A stretch of 64,000 nucleotides of DNA from Chloroflexota bacterium (GTDB lineage Bacteria; Chloroflexota; Limnocylindria; Limnocylindrales; CSP1-4), in contig JAJYNP010000173.1 in NCBI GenBank assembly GCA_021786265.1, forward strand, positions 1 to 64,000. Reading direction: 5' to 3'. Each line of letters begins with the position of its first letter. Positions within the stretch are counted from its first letter, which is position 1. Shown here piece after piece: positions 27,285-36,125 of this stretch. Position numbers and translations under genes: made by a program. A model generated the notes under the pieces. That model had not been told where the DNA came from. It saw only the letters and a program-made list of their open reading frames with translations, and searched no databases.

Positions 27285-28084
27285 CCGGGCGCGGCGACGT
27301 GGGGCGGGGCCAGGGACGTGAACAGGGCGAGCCGGGTGCGCGCAACATCGATCCGGCCGCGGTGCGATGGGGCCCGGACGGGCTCATGCCGGCGGTGGTC
27401 CGTGACGCCGGCGATGGCGCCGTGCTGATGCTCGCCTTCATGGACGCGGAGGCGCTGTCGGCGACCCTGGCGACGGGCCTGGTGCACTTCCACTCGCGCA
27501 GTCGCGGCCGCCTGTGGCAGAAGGGCGAGACCAGCGGCAACGTCCTGCGGCTGCGCGATCTCGCGCTCGACTGCGACGCCGACGCGATCCTTGTCACCGC
27601 CGAGGCGACCGGCCCCACCTGCCACACGGGCAGGCGCTCGTGCTTCGACGGCGCGCCGGAGTTGCTGACCGCGCCGACGTCGCCCACCGCGGTGACCTCA
27701 CCGGTCGCGCTCGCCACTCGTACCACGGCGGCCTCGGCCTCCGCCTCGCCCCAGGGCTTCGAGTGGCTCGAGCGGCTCTGGGCCACCATCGTCGACCGTC
27801 GGGCCGTGGCCGACCCGGAGCGCTCCTACACGGCGCGGCTCATTGCCGGGGGTGTCGACGCGTGCGCGCGCAAGGTCACCGAGGAGGCGACGGAGGTGCT
27901 CCTCGCGGCCCGCGACGACGCCGAGGCGGAACGCGACGCCGCGACGGCCGATCGCGCGGCAACCCGTGGCACGCTGGCGGGCGAGGCCGCAGACCTCCTG
28001 TACCACCTGCTGGTCCTGTCCGCGGAGCGCGGGCTCGAGCCGCGCGAGGTGCTGGAGGTGCTGCGGACCCGGCACCGGGCCTGA
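27281..28084 (+). CDS. hisI: Bifunctional phosphoribosyl-AMP cyclohydrolase / phosphoribosyl-ATP pyrophosphatase HisIE
   Basis: Two-domain protein for steps two and three of histidine synthesis. The cyclohydrolase domain (about residues 25-125) has [32 protein letters not shown] and the metal cysteines in [11 protein letters not shown]. An Ala/Thr/Ser linker leads to the HisE MazG-like domain (about 165-265), with [12 protein letters not shown] and [16 protein letters not shown] start overlaps the hisF stop. It ends the operon 19 nt before the convergent tyrS stop codon. Confidence 0.95.
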   Translation: MTGRGDVGRGQGREQGEPGARNIDPAAVRWGPDGLMPAVVRDAGDGAVLMLAFMDAEALSATLATGLVHFHSRSRGRLWQKGETSGNVLRLRDLALDCDADAILVTAEATGPTCHTGRRSCFDGAPELLTAPTSPTAVTSPVALATRTTAASASASPQGFEWLERLWATIVDRRAVADPERSYTARLIAGGVDACARKVTEEATEVLLAARDDAEAERDAATADRAATRGTLAGEAADLLYHLLVLSAERGLEPREVLEVLRTRHRA

Positions 28085-28103
28085 CCGGCAGGGTCGCGCC
28101 GGG

Positions 28104-29381
28104 CTACGTCCGCGCCACCCCCACCGAGAGCTGCCGTCGACCATGCCGGACCACGTGGTAGCGCCCGGCGACCGGTGGGCCCACCGGCGCGTCTCCGTCG
28201 ACCACCCGCACATCGTCCACGACCACGCCGCCCTGCGCGATCGACCGCCGCAGGTCGCCCTTCGACGCGAACAGCCCGCTCGCCAGCGCCAGGTCGAACG
28301 CCGTCGCGACCTCCGGGCCGAACGCGAACCCGCCCACGTCGTCGTGCAGGACCTGCAGCACGTCCGGATCGGCCAGCGGCTCGCCCGAGAACGCCAGCTC
28401 GCCGACCCGCCGCTGCAGCTCGGCCTCCGCCGTGCCGTGCACCCGCGCCGTCAGGTCGAAGGCGAGCGCGCGCTGCGCCGGCCGGTGCTCCGGGTGCGCT
28501 GCCTGCTCGGCCTCGAGCGCCTCCACCTCCTCGCGCGCCAGCAGCGTGAGCGTCCGCAGGTACAGCGGGACGTCCCGGTCGTCGCTGTTGAGCCAGTACT
28601 GGTAGAAGACGTACGGCGAGGTCCGGTGCCGCGCCAGGAACACCGTCTGGCCCCCCTCGCTCTTGCCGAACTTCTTGCCGCTCGGCGCGGTGAGCAGCGG
28701 GAACGAGAGCCCGTACGCGCGTGGCTCGCCGTCCGGCCCCTGGCCCAGCACGCGGCGGATCAACTCGAGCCCTGCGGTGATGTTGCCGAACTGGTCGGCG
28801 CCGCCCATCTGCATCTCCACGCCGTGGTCCCGGTAGAGGTGCAGGAAGTCGGCGGCCTGCAGCGTCATGTAGCTGAACTCGGTGAACGAGATCCCGGCCC
28901 CCATGCGCAGCTGGACCGAGTCCTTGGACAGCATGTAGCCCAGGCTGAAGTGCTTGCCGATGTCGCGCAGGAACTCGATCAGCCCGTACCGCTCCAGCCA
29001 CTCGCGGTTGTCGATCATCCGGGCGCCGTGCTCTCCGGGGGAGAAGTCGAGGAAGCGCTCGAGCTGCCCCCGGATCGCCGCCACGTTGGCGGCAAGCGTC
29101 TCCTCGTCGAGCAGGTTGCGCTCGGCGCTCCGGCCCGACGGATCGCCGACCATGCCCGTGCCGCCGCCCACGACGGCCACCGGTCGCCCTCCCGCCCGCT
29201 GGAGGTGCAACAGCCCGAAGATCGGGATCAGGTGCCCGGCATGCAGCGAATCACCGGTGGGATCGAAGCCGACATAGGCCGCGATGGGGCCACGGGCCAG
29301 GCGCGGCTCGAGGCCCTCCGTCATCTCCTGGAGCATGCCCCGCCATCGCAGCTCGGCGAGGAAATCGGTCATCTCGGGCAT
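28104..29381 (-). CDS. tyrS: Tyrosyl-tRNA synthetase
   Basis: Class Ic aminoacyl-tRNA synthetase of 425 aa, of the TyrRS type with HAGH (47-50) as the HIGH motif and KFGKS (237-241) as the KMSKS motif. YVGFDPTGDSLHAGH and the tyrosine-binding LQAADFLHLY and GGADQFGN are typical. The C-terminal S4-like RNA-binding domain is present (LFASKGDLRRSIAQGGV). ATG 29381 starts MPEMTDF; a second ATG lies three codons on. Divergent from the PBP gene. I see no T-box in the short 72-nt leader region. Confidence 0.96.
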   Translation of the reverse strand: MPEMTDFLAELRWRGMLQEMTEGLEPRLARGPIAAYVGFDPTGDSLHAGHLIPIFGLLHLQRAGGRPVAVVGGGTGMVGDPSGRSAERNLLDEETLAANVAAIRGQLERFLDFSPGEHGARMIDNREWLERYGLIEFLRDIGKHFSLGYMLSKDSVQLRMGAGISFTEFSYMTLQAADFLHLYRDHGVEMQMGGADQFGNITAGLELIRRVLGQGPDGEPRAYGLSFPLLTAPSGKKFGKSEGGQTVFLARHRTSPYVFYQYWLNSDDRDVPLYLRTLTLLAREEVEALEAEQAAHPEHRPAQRALAFDLTARVHGTAEAELQRRVGELAFSGEPLADPDVLQVLHDDVGGFAFGPEVATAFDLALASGLFASKGDLRRSIAQGGVVVDDVRVVDGDAPVGPPVAGRYHVVRHGRRQLSVGVART

Positions 29382-29432
29382 CGGCGATAGCCACCTGCAG
29401 GGATCCTGGGCGAGACTGGGGACACGGTTGAG

Positions 29433-29443
29433 TATGCTAGAGT
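29433..29443. promoter_or_regulatory. Overlapping -10 elements between tyrS and the PBP gene
   Basis: TATGCTAGAGT contains TATGCT and TAGAGT on the plus strand and TAGCAT (29439-29434) on the minus strand. The plus-strand TAGAGT ends 10 nt before ATG 29454, giving a nearly leaderless PBP mRNA. The minus-strand hexamer lies about 50 nt before tyrS. Confidence 0.4.
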
Positions 29444-29453
29444 GCCCGGCGAT

Positions 29454-32297
29454 ATGCAGACCAGCGTCACCCGCCGCCGGGCACGGCGCCTCAATGGCGG
29501 CAGGCGTGGACGCAACGGTGGCAGTGCGTCCCGCGTCGCCGTCGCGCTTCCGCTGCTTCTCTTCGGTGCCCTGCTGATCGTCGGATTCGTCGGGTTCCTC
29601 GGCGCGCTCGCGGCGTACGGCTACTTCAGCCAGGGCCTTGCCGACCCGCGGACACTCGACAACCTCCAGTTCAACCAGGAGTCGGTGGTCTACGACCGCA
29701 ACGGGGTGGAGCTGGCGCGCTTCGGCACCCAGCAGCGCGAGGTCGTCCAGCTCGACCAGGTGCCGGGGATCGTGGTCGACGCCACCACCTCGATCGAGGA
29801 CAGGACCTTCTGGACCAACAGCGGCTTCGATCCGCTGGGGATCCTGGCCGCCGTGCGCGACACGCTCACCGGCTCGCAGCGCGGCGCCTCCACCATCACC
29901 CAGCAGCTCGTGCGCGGGCGCCTGCTCGACCCGGCGCTCGTCGCCGACCCCAACCGGAAGGTCGAACGGAAGATCAAGGAGATCATCGAGTCGATCCGGC
30001 TGACGCAGACGCTGAGCAAACAGCAGATCATGCAGGACTACCTCAACAGCAACTTTTACGGCAACAACAGCTACGGCATCGCCGCCGCGGCGCGCAGCTA
30101 CTTCGGGGTCACCGATCTCAGCAAGCTGACGCTCGCCCAGGCGGTCATCCTGGCCGCGATCCCGCAGTCGCCCACCGAGTACGACCTGGTGCGGAACGCG
30201 GTGGTGCAGCCGAACGGAACCCTGCTCGTCCCGGCCGACAGCCCGATCGTCCAGCGCCGCAACTACTGGCTGCAGGTCATGGAACAGCAGCTGCCGCTGC
30301 CCCGGTCCGGCAACCAGTACACGACCGCCGACTTCGAGGCGGCCATCAAGGAACCGGTGGTCCTGGTCTCGCAGAAGGCGCCGGTCTGGAAGGCCCCCCA
30401 GTTCGTCTGGCAGGTCCGCCAGGAGCTCACCGACAAGCTCTGCGGCGTCGGCGTGGCCACCTGCACGGCGCTGGAGCGCGGCGGCCTGAAGATCTACACC
30501 ACGCTCGACTACAAGGTCCAGAAGCTTGCCGAGAAGTGGGTCCAGGCCGCGGCCACGGTCCCGCAGGCGAAGGACCCGGCTGCGGCGGCGAAGAAGCTCG
30601 GGCTGACGCTGCAGCCCTGGATGCAGAACCTGGTGGGTCGCAACGTCCACAACGGCGCGCTCGCGGCGGTCGACTACCAGACCGGCGAGGTGATCGCCTA
30701 CGTGGGCAGCGCGAACTACTACGCCACGACTGCCACCAGGCAGTTCCAGCCCCAGTTCGACGTCCTGTCCGACGGGTGGCGCCAGGTGGGCTCATCGTTC
30801 AAGCCGTTCAACTATGTGACCGGCATCAACGACGGCACCATGACGGCGGCCACCATGTTCATGGACGTCACGACCGATTTTGGGGGCGGGTACACGCCGA
30901 CCGACGCGGACCTGGAGGAGCGCGGCCCGGTGCGCATGCGCCAGGCGCTGCAGTTCTCGCTGAACATCCCGGCCGTCAAGGCGCTCGCGATCAACGGCGT
31001 GGATCACGTCTTCAACATGGCCGAGAAGTTCGGCCTGCAGTTCCAGACGCAGACCCCAACCGCGGGCCTCTCGCTCACGCTGGGCACCGAGGTAATCCAC
31101 CCCGTCGACCTTGCGACCGGCTACGCGACGATGGCCGATGGCGGCCGCTACCTGGGACGGACGACGATCCTGCGGGTGGTGGGGCCGGACGGCAGCAACG
31201 TCATCACGCCGTACACCCCGCCGGCCGGCGAGCAGGTGGTGGACCCCCGCGCTGCGTACATCATCACGGACATCCTGAAGGGCAACACGAACCCCGCCGT
31301 GAACCCGTACTGGGGCGCGTTCAAGATCACCGACGCCAGCGGGAAGCTCCGCCCGGCGACCCTCAAGACTGGCACCAACAACGACACGAACGACCTGATC
31401 GCGGCGGGGTACATCGCGCCGCCTGACGCTGCGGGGAGAGCCGCCGGCGAGTACGCGCTGGCGGTGGTGGCCTGGAACGGCAACAGCGACAACAGCCCGG
31501 TCAGCACCCCCCAGTCGCCGCTCCAGTCCCTCGACGTCCCGACCTACGTCTGGCAGGGCTTCCTGAACGACGTCACGCGGACCTGGCCGATCCAGGACTT
31601 CACGGAGCCGTCCGGGATCACCTCGATGTCGGTGGACGCCTACAGCGGGCTGCGACCCGGTCCCTTCACCACCAGGACGGTGCCGGAGTTGTTCATCGAC
31701 GGGACACAGCCGACGCAGGTCGACAACCTGCGTCAGCCGACGCAGGTGATCCCGGATCCGTCGTCCACCAAGAACGGCTACCTCATCTGGCAGCCGGACT
31801 GCGGCACGAACCCCGCGCCCCAGACGCTCGGCTTCCTCAACTTCTCCAACGTCGAGACGAACTATCCGAACTGGCATGCCGCCGACCTGGCGTGGGCGGC
31901 ACGGGCGGCGAAGGGCGCCGGGGTCTACGGCGGGCCGCAGCACACCCGCACCACGTTCTTCTACAACCTGGTGTACCAGCCGTACGGCCAGACCTGGGGC
32001 GCGCCGTTCCCGCCCACCAGGACCTGCGAACAGGCACTGCCGTCTCCGGGCGTGCCCGGGTCGCCCGCGCCGGGCAGCAGCTTCGGGCCCGGCCAGTCAC
32101 CGAGCCCCGGCCAGTCCGCGGTCCCGGCCGCCATCGTGCCGGATGTCGTTGGGCAGCCCGTGCAGGCTGCGGCCCAGGCCATCGTGACCTCCGGGTTCGT
32201 GCCGGTCATCGTGGGCAACGGCGGCACCGTGCTCGCGCAATCGCCGACCGGCGGATCCCCCGCGACGCTGGGCTCGCAGGTGGTGCTCCAGACCTAG
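29454..32297 (+). CDS. Class A penicillin-binding protein with C-terminal PASTA domain
   Basis: Bifunctional peptidoglycan synthase of 947 aa. A basic N-terminus precedes one membrane helix (about residues 28-56). The glycosyltransferase domain has the catalytic Glu in EDRTFW (115-120) and RGASTITQQL. The transpeptidase domain has SSFK (447-450), SLN (502-504) and KTGT (638-641), all intact. A Pro/Ser/Gly-rich linker leads to one PASTA domain at the C-terminus (about 885-947). It acts at the outer face of the membrane, so the cell builds peptidoglycan. A GTG at 29442 is an alternative start. Confidence 0.95.
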   Translation: MQTSVTRRRARRLNGGRRGRNGGSASRVAVALPLLLFGALLIVGFVGFLGALAAYGYFSQGLADPRTLDNLQFNQESVVYDRNGVELARFGTQQREVVQLDQVPGIVVDATTSIEDRTFWTNSGFDPLGILAAVRDTLTGSQRGASTITQQLVRGRLLDPALVADPNRKVERKIKEIIESIRLTQTLSKQQIMQDYLNSNFYGNNSYGIAAAARSYFGVTDLSKLTLAQAVILAAIPQSPTEYDLVRNAVVQPNGTLLVPADSPIVQRRNYWLQVMEQQLPLPRSGNQYTTADFEAAIKEPVVLVSQKAPVWKAPQFVWQVRQELTDKLCGVGVATCTALERGGLKIYTTLDYKVQKLAEKWVQAAATVPQAKDPAAAAKKLGLTLQPWMQNLVGRNVHNGALAAVDYQTGEVIAYVGSANYYATTATRQFQPQFDVLSDGWRQVGSSFKPFNYVTGINDGTMTAATMFMDVTTDFGGGYTPTDADLEERGPVRMRQALQFSLNIPAVKALAINGVDHVFNMAEKFGLQFQTQTPTAGLSLTLGTEVIHPVDLATGYATMADGGRYLGRTTILRVVGPDGSNVITPYTPPAGEQVVDPRAAYIITDILKGNTNPAVNPYWGAFKITDASGKLRPATLKTGTNNDTNDLIAAGYIAPPDAAGRAAGEYALAVVAWNGNSDNSPVSTPQSPLQSLDVPTYVWQGFLNDVTRTWPIQDFTEPSGITSMSVDAYSGLRPGPFTTRTVPELFIDGTQPTQVDNLRQPTQVIPDPSSTKNGYLIWQPDCGTNPAPQTLGFLNFSNVETNYPNWHAADLAWAARAAKGAGVYGGPQHTRTTFFYNLVYQPYGQTWGAPFPPTRTCEQALPSPGVPGSPAPGSSFGPGQSPSPGQSAVPAAIVPDVVGQPVQAAAQAIVTSGFVPVIVGNGGTVLAQSPTGGSPATLGSQVVLQT

Positions 32298-32375
32298 GCC
32301 GGCGCCGTCTCCCGCGCCGCTCAAGCGTGAGCGACACACTGGCGGAAGCGACGCCGGGTCGGACTCCGGCGCCGG

Positions 32376-34793
32376 TCAGACCTTGACGATGGTCGCGCCG
32401 TCGCCGCCCTCGCCGCGCTCTCCGGGGCGCCAGGACTGCACCAGCGGGTGCCCGGAGAGCATGGCGCGGACCGCGTCCCGGAGCGCACCGGACCCGTGGC
32501 CGTGCACCACCGTCACCTGTCCCGCGCCCGCCAGCGAAGCGTCGTCCAGGTAGCGGTCCAGCAGCTCGAGTGCCTCCTCGACACGCGCCCCCCGCAGGTC
32601 GAGTGTGGTGGGTACGGCACGGCGCGGCCCGGTTCCCGCCGGTCGAGCCCCGCCCCGCACCGCCGGCGCGGATCGAACACGCACCGCAGGCTGCTCGCCG
32701 AAGACCCCGCGCCGGCCCGACCTCGGCGCTTCGCCGGCCGCGGTGGCGGGCTCCCCGGACGGCGCCGTTCCGGGGAGCACCAGGTCATCGAGGTCCGTCT
32801 CGACGCGCAGCCCGCCGGCCTCGAGCGTCGCGCGGCCGCGTCCCTCGTCGATCGAGATCACCCGCCCGGTCCAGCCCCCGCGCGCGTGCTGTGCCTCCGT
32901 CCCGATCTGCCACCGCACGGGGACGGGACCGGCGCTCGCGGGCCGGTCGGGGATTGGGATCCGGGCGAGGCGCTCGGAGAGCGAGCCTTCGAGCGCCTCG
33001 AGCCGGCTCGCCGTGAGCGTCTCCCGCTCGAGCACCCGCCGCGCGGCACGCAGCTCCGCCTGCAGGTCCGCCACCATCCGCTCGGCCTCCTCGCGGGCCT
33101 GCGCCGCCCGCTCGGTCTCCGCGCGCTTCGACCGTGCGCGCTCCTGGTCGGCCTGGCGCTGCGCGTCCTTCGCGCGCGCCTCGGCGGCCCGCGCCCGCTC
33201 CAGGGCGTCGGCAGTCTCCGCACGCTGCCGCCGGATCGCGGCGAGCGTCTCCTCGAACTCGACCTGGGCACGTGTCAGCCGTGACCGCGCGTCCGCGACG
33301 AGCTCCGGGCGGAGTCCCAGCCGCTCGGCGATCGCGAACGCCTGGCTCGTGCCCGGCAGGCCGATCGTCAGGTGGTAGGTCGGACTCAGGGTCTCCAGGT
33401 CGAAGTCGACCGAGGCGTTCATCGCCGCCGGCGTGTTGTGCGCGTACGTCTTGAGCTCGGCGTAGTGCGTGGTCGCGGCGACCAGCGCGCCGGAGCGGAT
33501 GAAGTGGTCGAGGAGCGCCTGGGCGAGCGCGGACCCCTCGGTCGGGTCGGTGCCTGCGCCCAGCTCGTCGAGCAGCACGAGGGTGTCAGGGCCCGCAGCG
33601 TCCACGATCCGGACGATCGAGCGCATGTGTCCGCTGAACGTCGAGAGCGACTGCGCGACCGACTGCTCGTCGCCGATGTCGGCGTGCACGTCGCGGAAGA
33701 CCGGCAGCCGGCTTCCCTGCTGCGCGGGGACGTGGAGCCCGGCCTGGTGCATCAGGGCCAGCAGCCCCAGGGTGCGCAGCGTGACGGTCTTGCCGCCGGT
33801 GTTGGGACCGGTGATGACGAGCGCGGTGAACTCGCCGCCGAGCCGGACGTCGATCGGCACCACGCGTCCCGTCAGTCCCGGGTGTCGTGCCCCCAGCAGC
33901 TCCACCACCGGTTCGCGCGATGTGTCGGCGCGCACGGCGTCCATCGTGGCCGCCAGGCGCGCCCTGGCGGACCAGAAGTCGAAGCGCGCCAGTGCCTCGA
34001 GCGTCGCACGCAGCGCGTTGGCCTGCGTCCCGACCAACCCGGAGAGGTGATCGAGGATCCGTTCGACCTCGGCCTGCTCGGCGAGCTGCGCCTCCCGCCA
34101 GGCGTTCCCCAGCTCGACGGCCACCAGCGGCTCCACGAACACGGTCTGCCCGCTGCCGGACTGGTCGTGGACGATCCCGCGCACCCGGCCGCGCGCGTCG
34201 CTCCGCACCGGGACCACGTAGCGCCCGTTGCGCAGGGTGACGATCGGCTCCTGCAGCGCGCCCGACAGCTCGCCGCCGTGGACCAGCTCGTCGAGCCTGG
34301 TGCGCAGCCGGTCGTACGCCACGCGGACGGCACGTCGCAGCGACCCGAGGGCGGGCGAGGCGCCGTCCAGCAGCTCGCCGGACGGGTCGATGCTGCGCTC
34401 CAGCGTGGCGTGAAGCGCCGGGAGGGGCTGGATCGCCCGCCCGAGCGCACGGAGCAGCGGCCGGCGTTCCTCGGAGAGGGCATCGGCAAGGCGGCCGGCG
34501 GCCTCCAGCGTGTCGCGGATCTCGAGCAGCTGCCCGGTGTCCAGCCGGCCACCGCGCGCCGCCCGCTCGACGGCGTCGTGGATGTCGTGGGCGCCGCCGA
34601 TCCCCGCGCCCGGGTGCTCGGCCGTGAAGGCACGGGCCTCGTCGGTCTCCTGGAGCGTGCGGGCCACGATCACCGGGTCATCGGACGGCTGGAGGCCCTC
34701 GGCCAGGCGGCGCGACGGCGGGAAGTTCGTCTGATCCGCCAGCCGCGCGCGGATGGACGGGAACTCGAGGACCAGCAGCGACTTGCCGTCCAT
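32376..34793 (-). CDS. mutS2: Endonuclease MutS2
   Basis: MutS2-family ATPase of 805 aa, linked to suppression of recombination and, in Bacillus, to splitting of collided ribosomes. The MutS core and clamp region precede Walker A GPNTGGKTVT (329-338), then LVLLDELGAGTDP (Walker B) and ATTHYAELK. A long Arg/Glu/Ala coiled coil follows. The C-terminal Smr nuclease domain has LDLRGARVEEAL and HGHGSGALR. A Gly/Arg-rich linker precedes Smr. ATG 34793 overlaps the glycosylase stop by 1 nt. Convergent with the PBP gene. Confidence 0.95.
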   Translation of the reverse strand: MDGKSLLVLEFPSIRARLADQTNFPPSRRLAEGLQPSDDPVIVARTLQETDEARAFTAEHPGAGIGGAHDIHDAVERAARGGRLDTGQLLEIRDTLEAAGRLADALSEERRPLLRALGRAIQPLPALHATLERSIDPSGELLDGASPALGSLRRAVRVAYDRLRTRLDELVHGGELSGALQEPIVTLRNGRYVVPVRSDARGRVRGIVHDQSGSGQTVFVEPLVAVELGNAWREAQLAEQAEVERILDHLSGLVGTQANALRATLEALARFDFWSARARLAATMDAVRADTSREPVVELLGARHPGLTGRVVPIDVRLGGEFTALVITGPNTGGKTVTLRTLGLLALMHQAGLHVPAQQGSRLPVFRDVHADIGDEQSVAQSLSTFSGHMRSIVRIVDAAGPDTLVLLDELGAGTDPTEGSALAQALLDHFIRSGALVAATTHYAELKTYAHNTPAAMNASVDFDLETLSPTYHLTIGLPGTSQAFAIAERLGLRPELVADARSRLTRAQVEFEETLAAIRRQRAETADALERARAAEARAKDAQRQADQERARSKRAETERAAQAREEAERMVADLQAELRAARRVLERETLTASRLEALEGSLSERLARIPIPDRPASAGPVPVRWQIGTEAQHARGGWTGRVISIDEGRGRATLEAGGLRVETDLDDLVLPGTAPSGEPATAAGEAPRSGRRGVFGEQPAVRVRSAPAVRGGARPAGTGPRRAVPTTLDLRGARVEEALELLDRYLDDASLAGAGQVTVVHGHGSGALRDAVRAMLSGHPLVQSWRPGERGEGGDGATIVKV

Positions 34794-35452
34794 CAGTCGG
34801 TCGCGCCGCCGAGGGCGCGGGGCAACGCGCGCGCGGCCTCGGCGGGGAACGCGCGCGAGAGCGCGGCGCTCCCCGCCAGCCCGAAGCGGTAGGGCAGCGT
34901 GGCCCACGGTTCTCCGGCGTAGGCCACGTTCACCCGCGGGCCCCGGACGAACGCACCGGCGCCCGGTCCGGCGGCGATCCACAGTGGCGGCCCGGCCGTC
35001 AGGTCCCGGCCGCTGTCCTCACCCGCGATACCCAGCGCCTGGCACAGCCGTGCCGGTCCCGCCGCGAGGCGTTCGGCGCGGTCGCCGGGGCGTCCCCGCC
35101 GGCGCCGCTGCTCCTCGATCCCGACCACGGGCAGCAGTGCGCGGACGAGCACGGCGCCGGCCTCCTCGTCCTCCGTGTGCGCGACGACGTTGAACGCCCA
35201 GTGCATGCCGTAGAGACGGTACACGTACGCGTGGCCGGCCGGGCCGAACATCGGGCTGGTGCGGCGAGTCTGGCCCGCCCGGGCGTGGCTGGCCCGGTCT
35301 GCCGGCCCCAGGTAGGCCTCGGTCTCGACGATCGTGCCGGCCATCACCACCCCGCCGACTTCGTGCAGCAGCAGCATCCCGATCAGCGCCGGCGCCAGGT
35401 CGATCGCCGAGCGCGCGTGGAACGCGCGCGGAAGCGGCGGAGGAAGCTCCAC
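34793..35452 (-). CDS. DNA-3-methyladenine glycosylase (AAG/MPG family)
   Basis: Base-excision glycosylase for alkylated purines, 219 aa. Family motifs are VGGVVMAGTIVETEAYLGPADRASHA with the catalytic Glu, RTSPMFGPAGHAYVYRLYGMHW, and LAAGPARLCQALGI. GTG 35452 gives a short lead-in and lies 17 nt after the cvpA stop codon; no ATG is available. It is coupled to mutS2 downstream by a TGATG overlap, placing two genome-maintenance genes in one operon. Confidence 0.92.
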   Translation of the reverse strand: MELPPPLPRAFHARSAIDLAPALIGMLLLHEVGGVVMAGTIVETEAYLGPADRASHARAGQTRRTSPMFGPAGHAYVYRLYGMHWAFNVVAHTEDEEAGAVLVRALLPVVGIEEQRRRRGRPGDRAERLAAGPARLCQALGIAGEDSGRDLTAGPPLWIAAGPGAGAFVRGPRVNVAYAGEPWATLPYRFGLAGSAALSRAFPAEAARALPRALGGATD

Positions 35453-35469
35453 GGAATCGGGCGGCCGGT

Positions 35470-36051
35470 TCAGGCGGGCAGCGTTCGGACGGCCTCGGGG
35501 AGCAGCGGGCCCAGCAGCGCCAGCAGCCCCGGGATCAGGCCGGCGCGCATCGCGTGCACCAGCGCCGAGCCGTCGAAGGCACCGTAGAGGCTGCGCATCC
35601 ACCCGACGTCGCCGGTCGGCGGCTGCGCACCGACGCCGTGGTAGTACGAGTCGCCGTTGAGGACCAGCACCGCGACCACCAGGAACACGATCGCGACGGC
35701 CAGGATCCCGCCCGCGAGCTCGTCGAGGACGGCGTAGCGGGTCGCGAGCATCACGCGGCGGTAGTAGGCCTGGACGCCCAGTGTCATGACGCCGAGCAGC
35801 GCAAGGAAACTCGCCGTAAAGGCGATCATCAGGGCGTACTCCACCGGAAGCCACGTCCAGTTCGAGGCGAGCCACGCGCCGACCGGCGAGCGCAGGTACG
35901 AGCCGACGATGAACGCGACCAGGAAGATGCCGATGCCGAGCAGCTGGCGCAGGACGCCCTGCGTGTACCCGACGAAGAAGGTGATCGCAAAGAGTACGAT
36001 CAGGACGCCGTCGGCCAGCGTCAGGCTCCCGACGATACCCGCGAGATCCAC
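35470..36051 (-). CDS. CvpA-family membrane protein
   Basis: 193-aa integral membrane protein with four hydrophobic segments (about residues 12-32, 34-52, 68-92, 112-133). The region FFVGYTQGVLRQLLGIGIFLVAFIVG is characteristic of the CvpA/colicin V production family. The last 55 residues are more polar and include a predicted surface helix. GTG 36051 follows GGGAGGGG. In many bacteria cvpA-like genes precede mutS2, as here with the glycosylase between them. Confidence 0.85.
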   Translation of the reverse strand: MDLAGIVGSLTLADGVLIVLFAITFFVGYTQGVLRQLLGIGIFLVAFIVGSYLRSPVGAWLASNWTWLPVEYALMIAFTASFLALLGVMTLGVQAYYRRVMLATRYAVLDELAGGILAVAIVFLVVAVLVLNGDSYYHGVGAQPPTGDVGWMRSLYGAFDGSALVHAMRAGLIPGLLALLGPLLPEAVRTLPA

Positions 36052-36080
36052 GGCCCCTCCCCTGTCTGCCCCGCCTCGCT

Positions 36081-36086
36081 AGCCTA
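36081..36086 (-). promoter_or_regulatory. Probable -10 element of the cvpA-glycosylase-mutS2 operon
   Basis: TAGGCT on the minus strand lies about 30 nt before the GTG of cvpA, in the 74-nt spacer after pheT. A leader of about 20-25 nt carrying the GGGAGGGG ribosome binding site would result. No clear -35 box is seen. Confidence 0.35.
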
Positions 36087-36125
36087 CCAGCGCGTTCCGC
36101 CGCGCGCCAGACGCGGCCACGTCCG

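Noticed and set aside
34793..35875. Longer start for the 3-methyladenine glycosylase
   Set aside because: The upstream part overlaps cvpA completely and has low-complexity composition; GTG 35452 gives the family's length.
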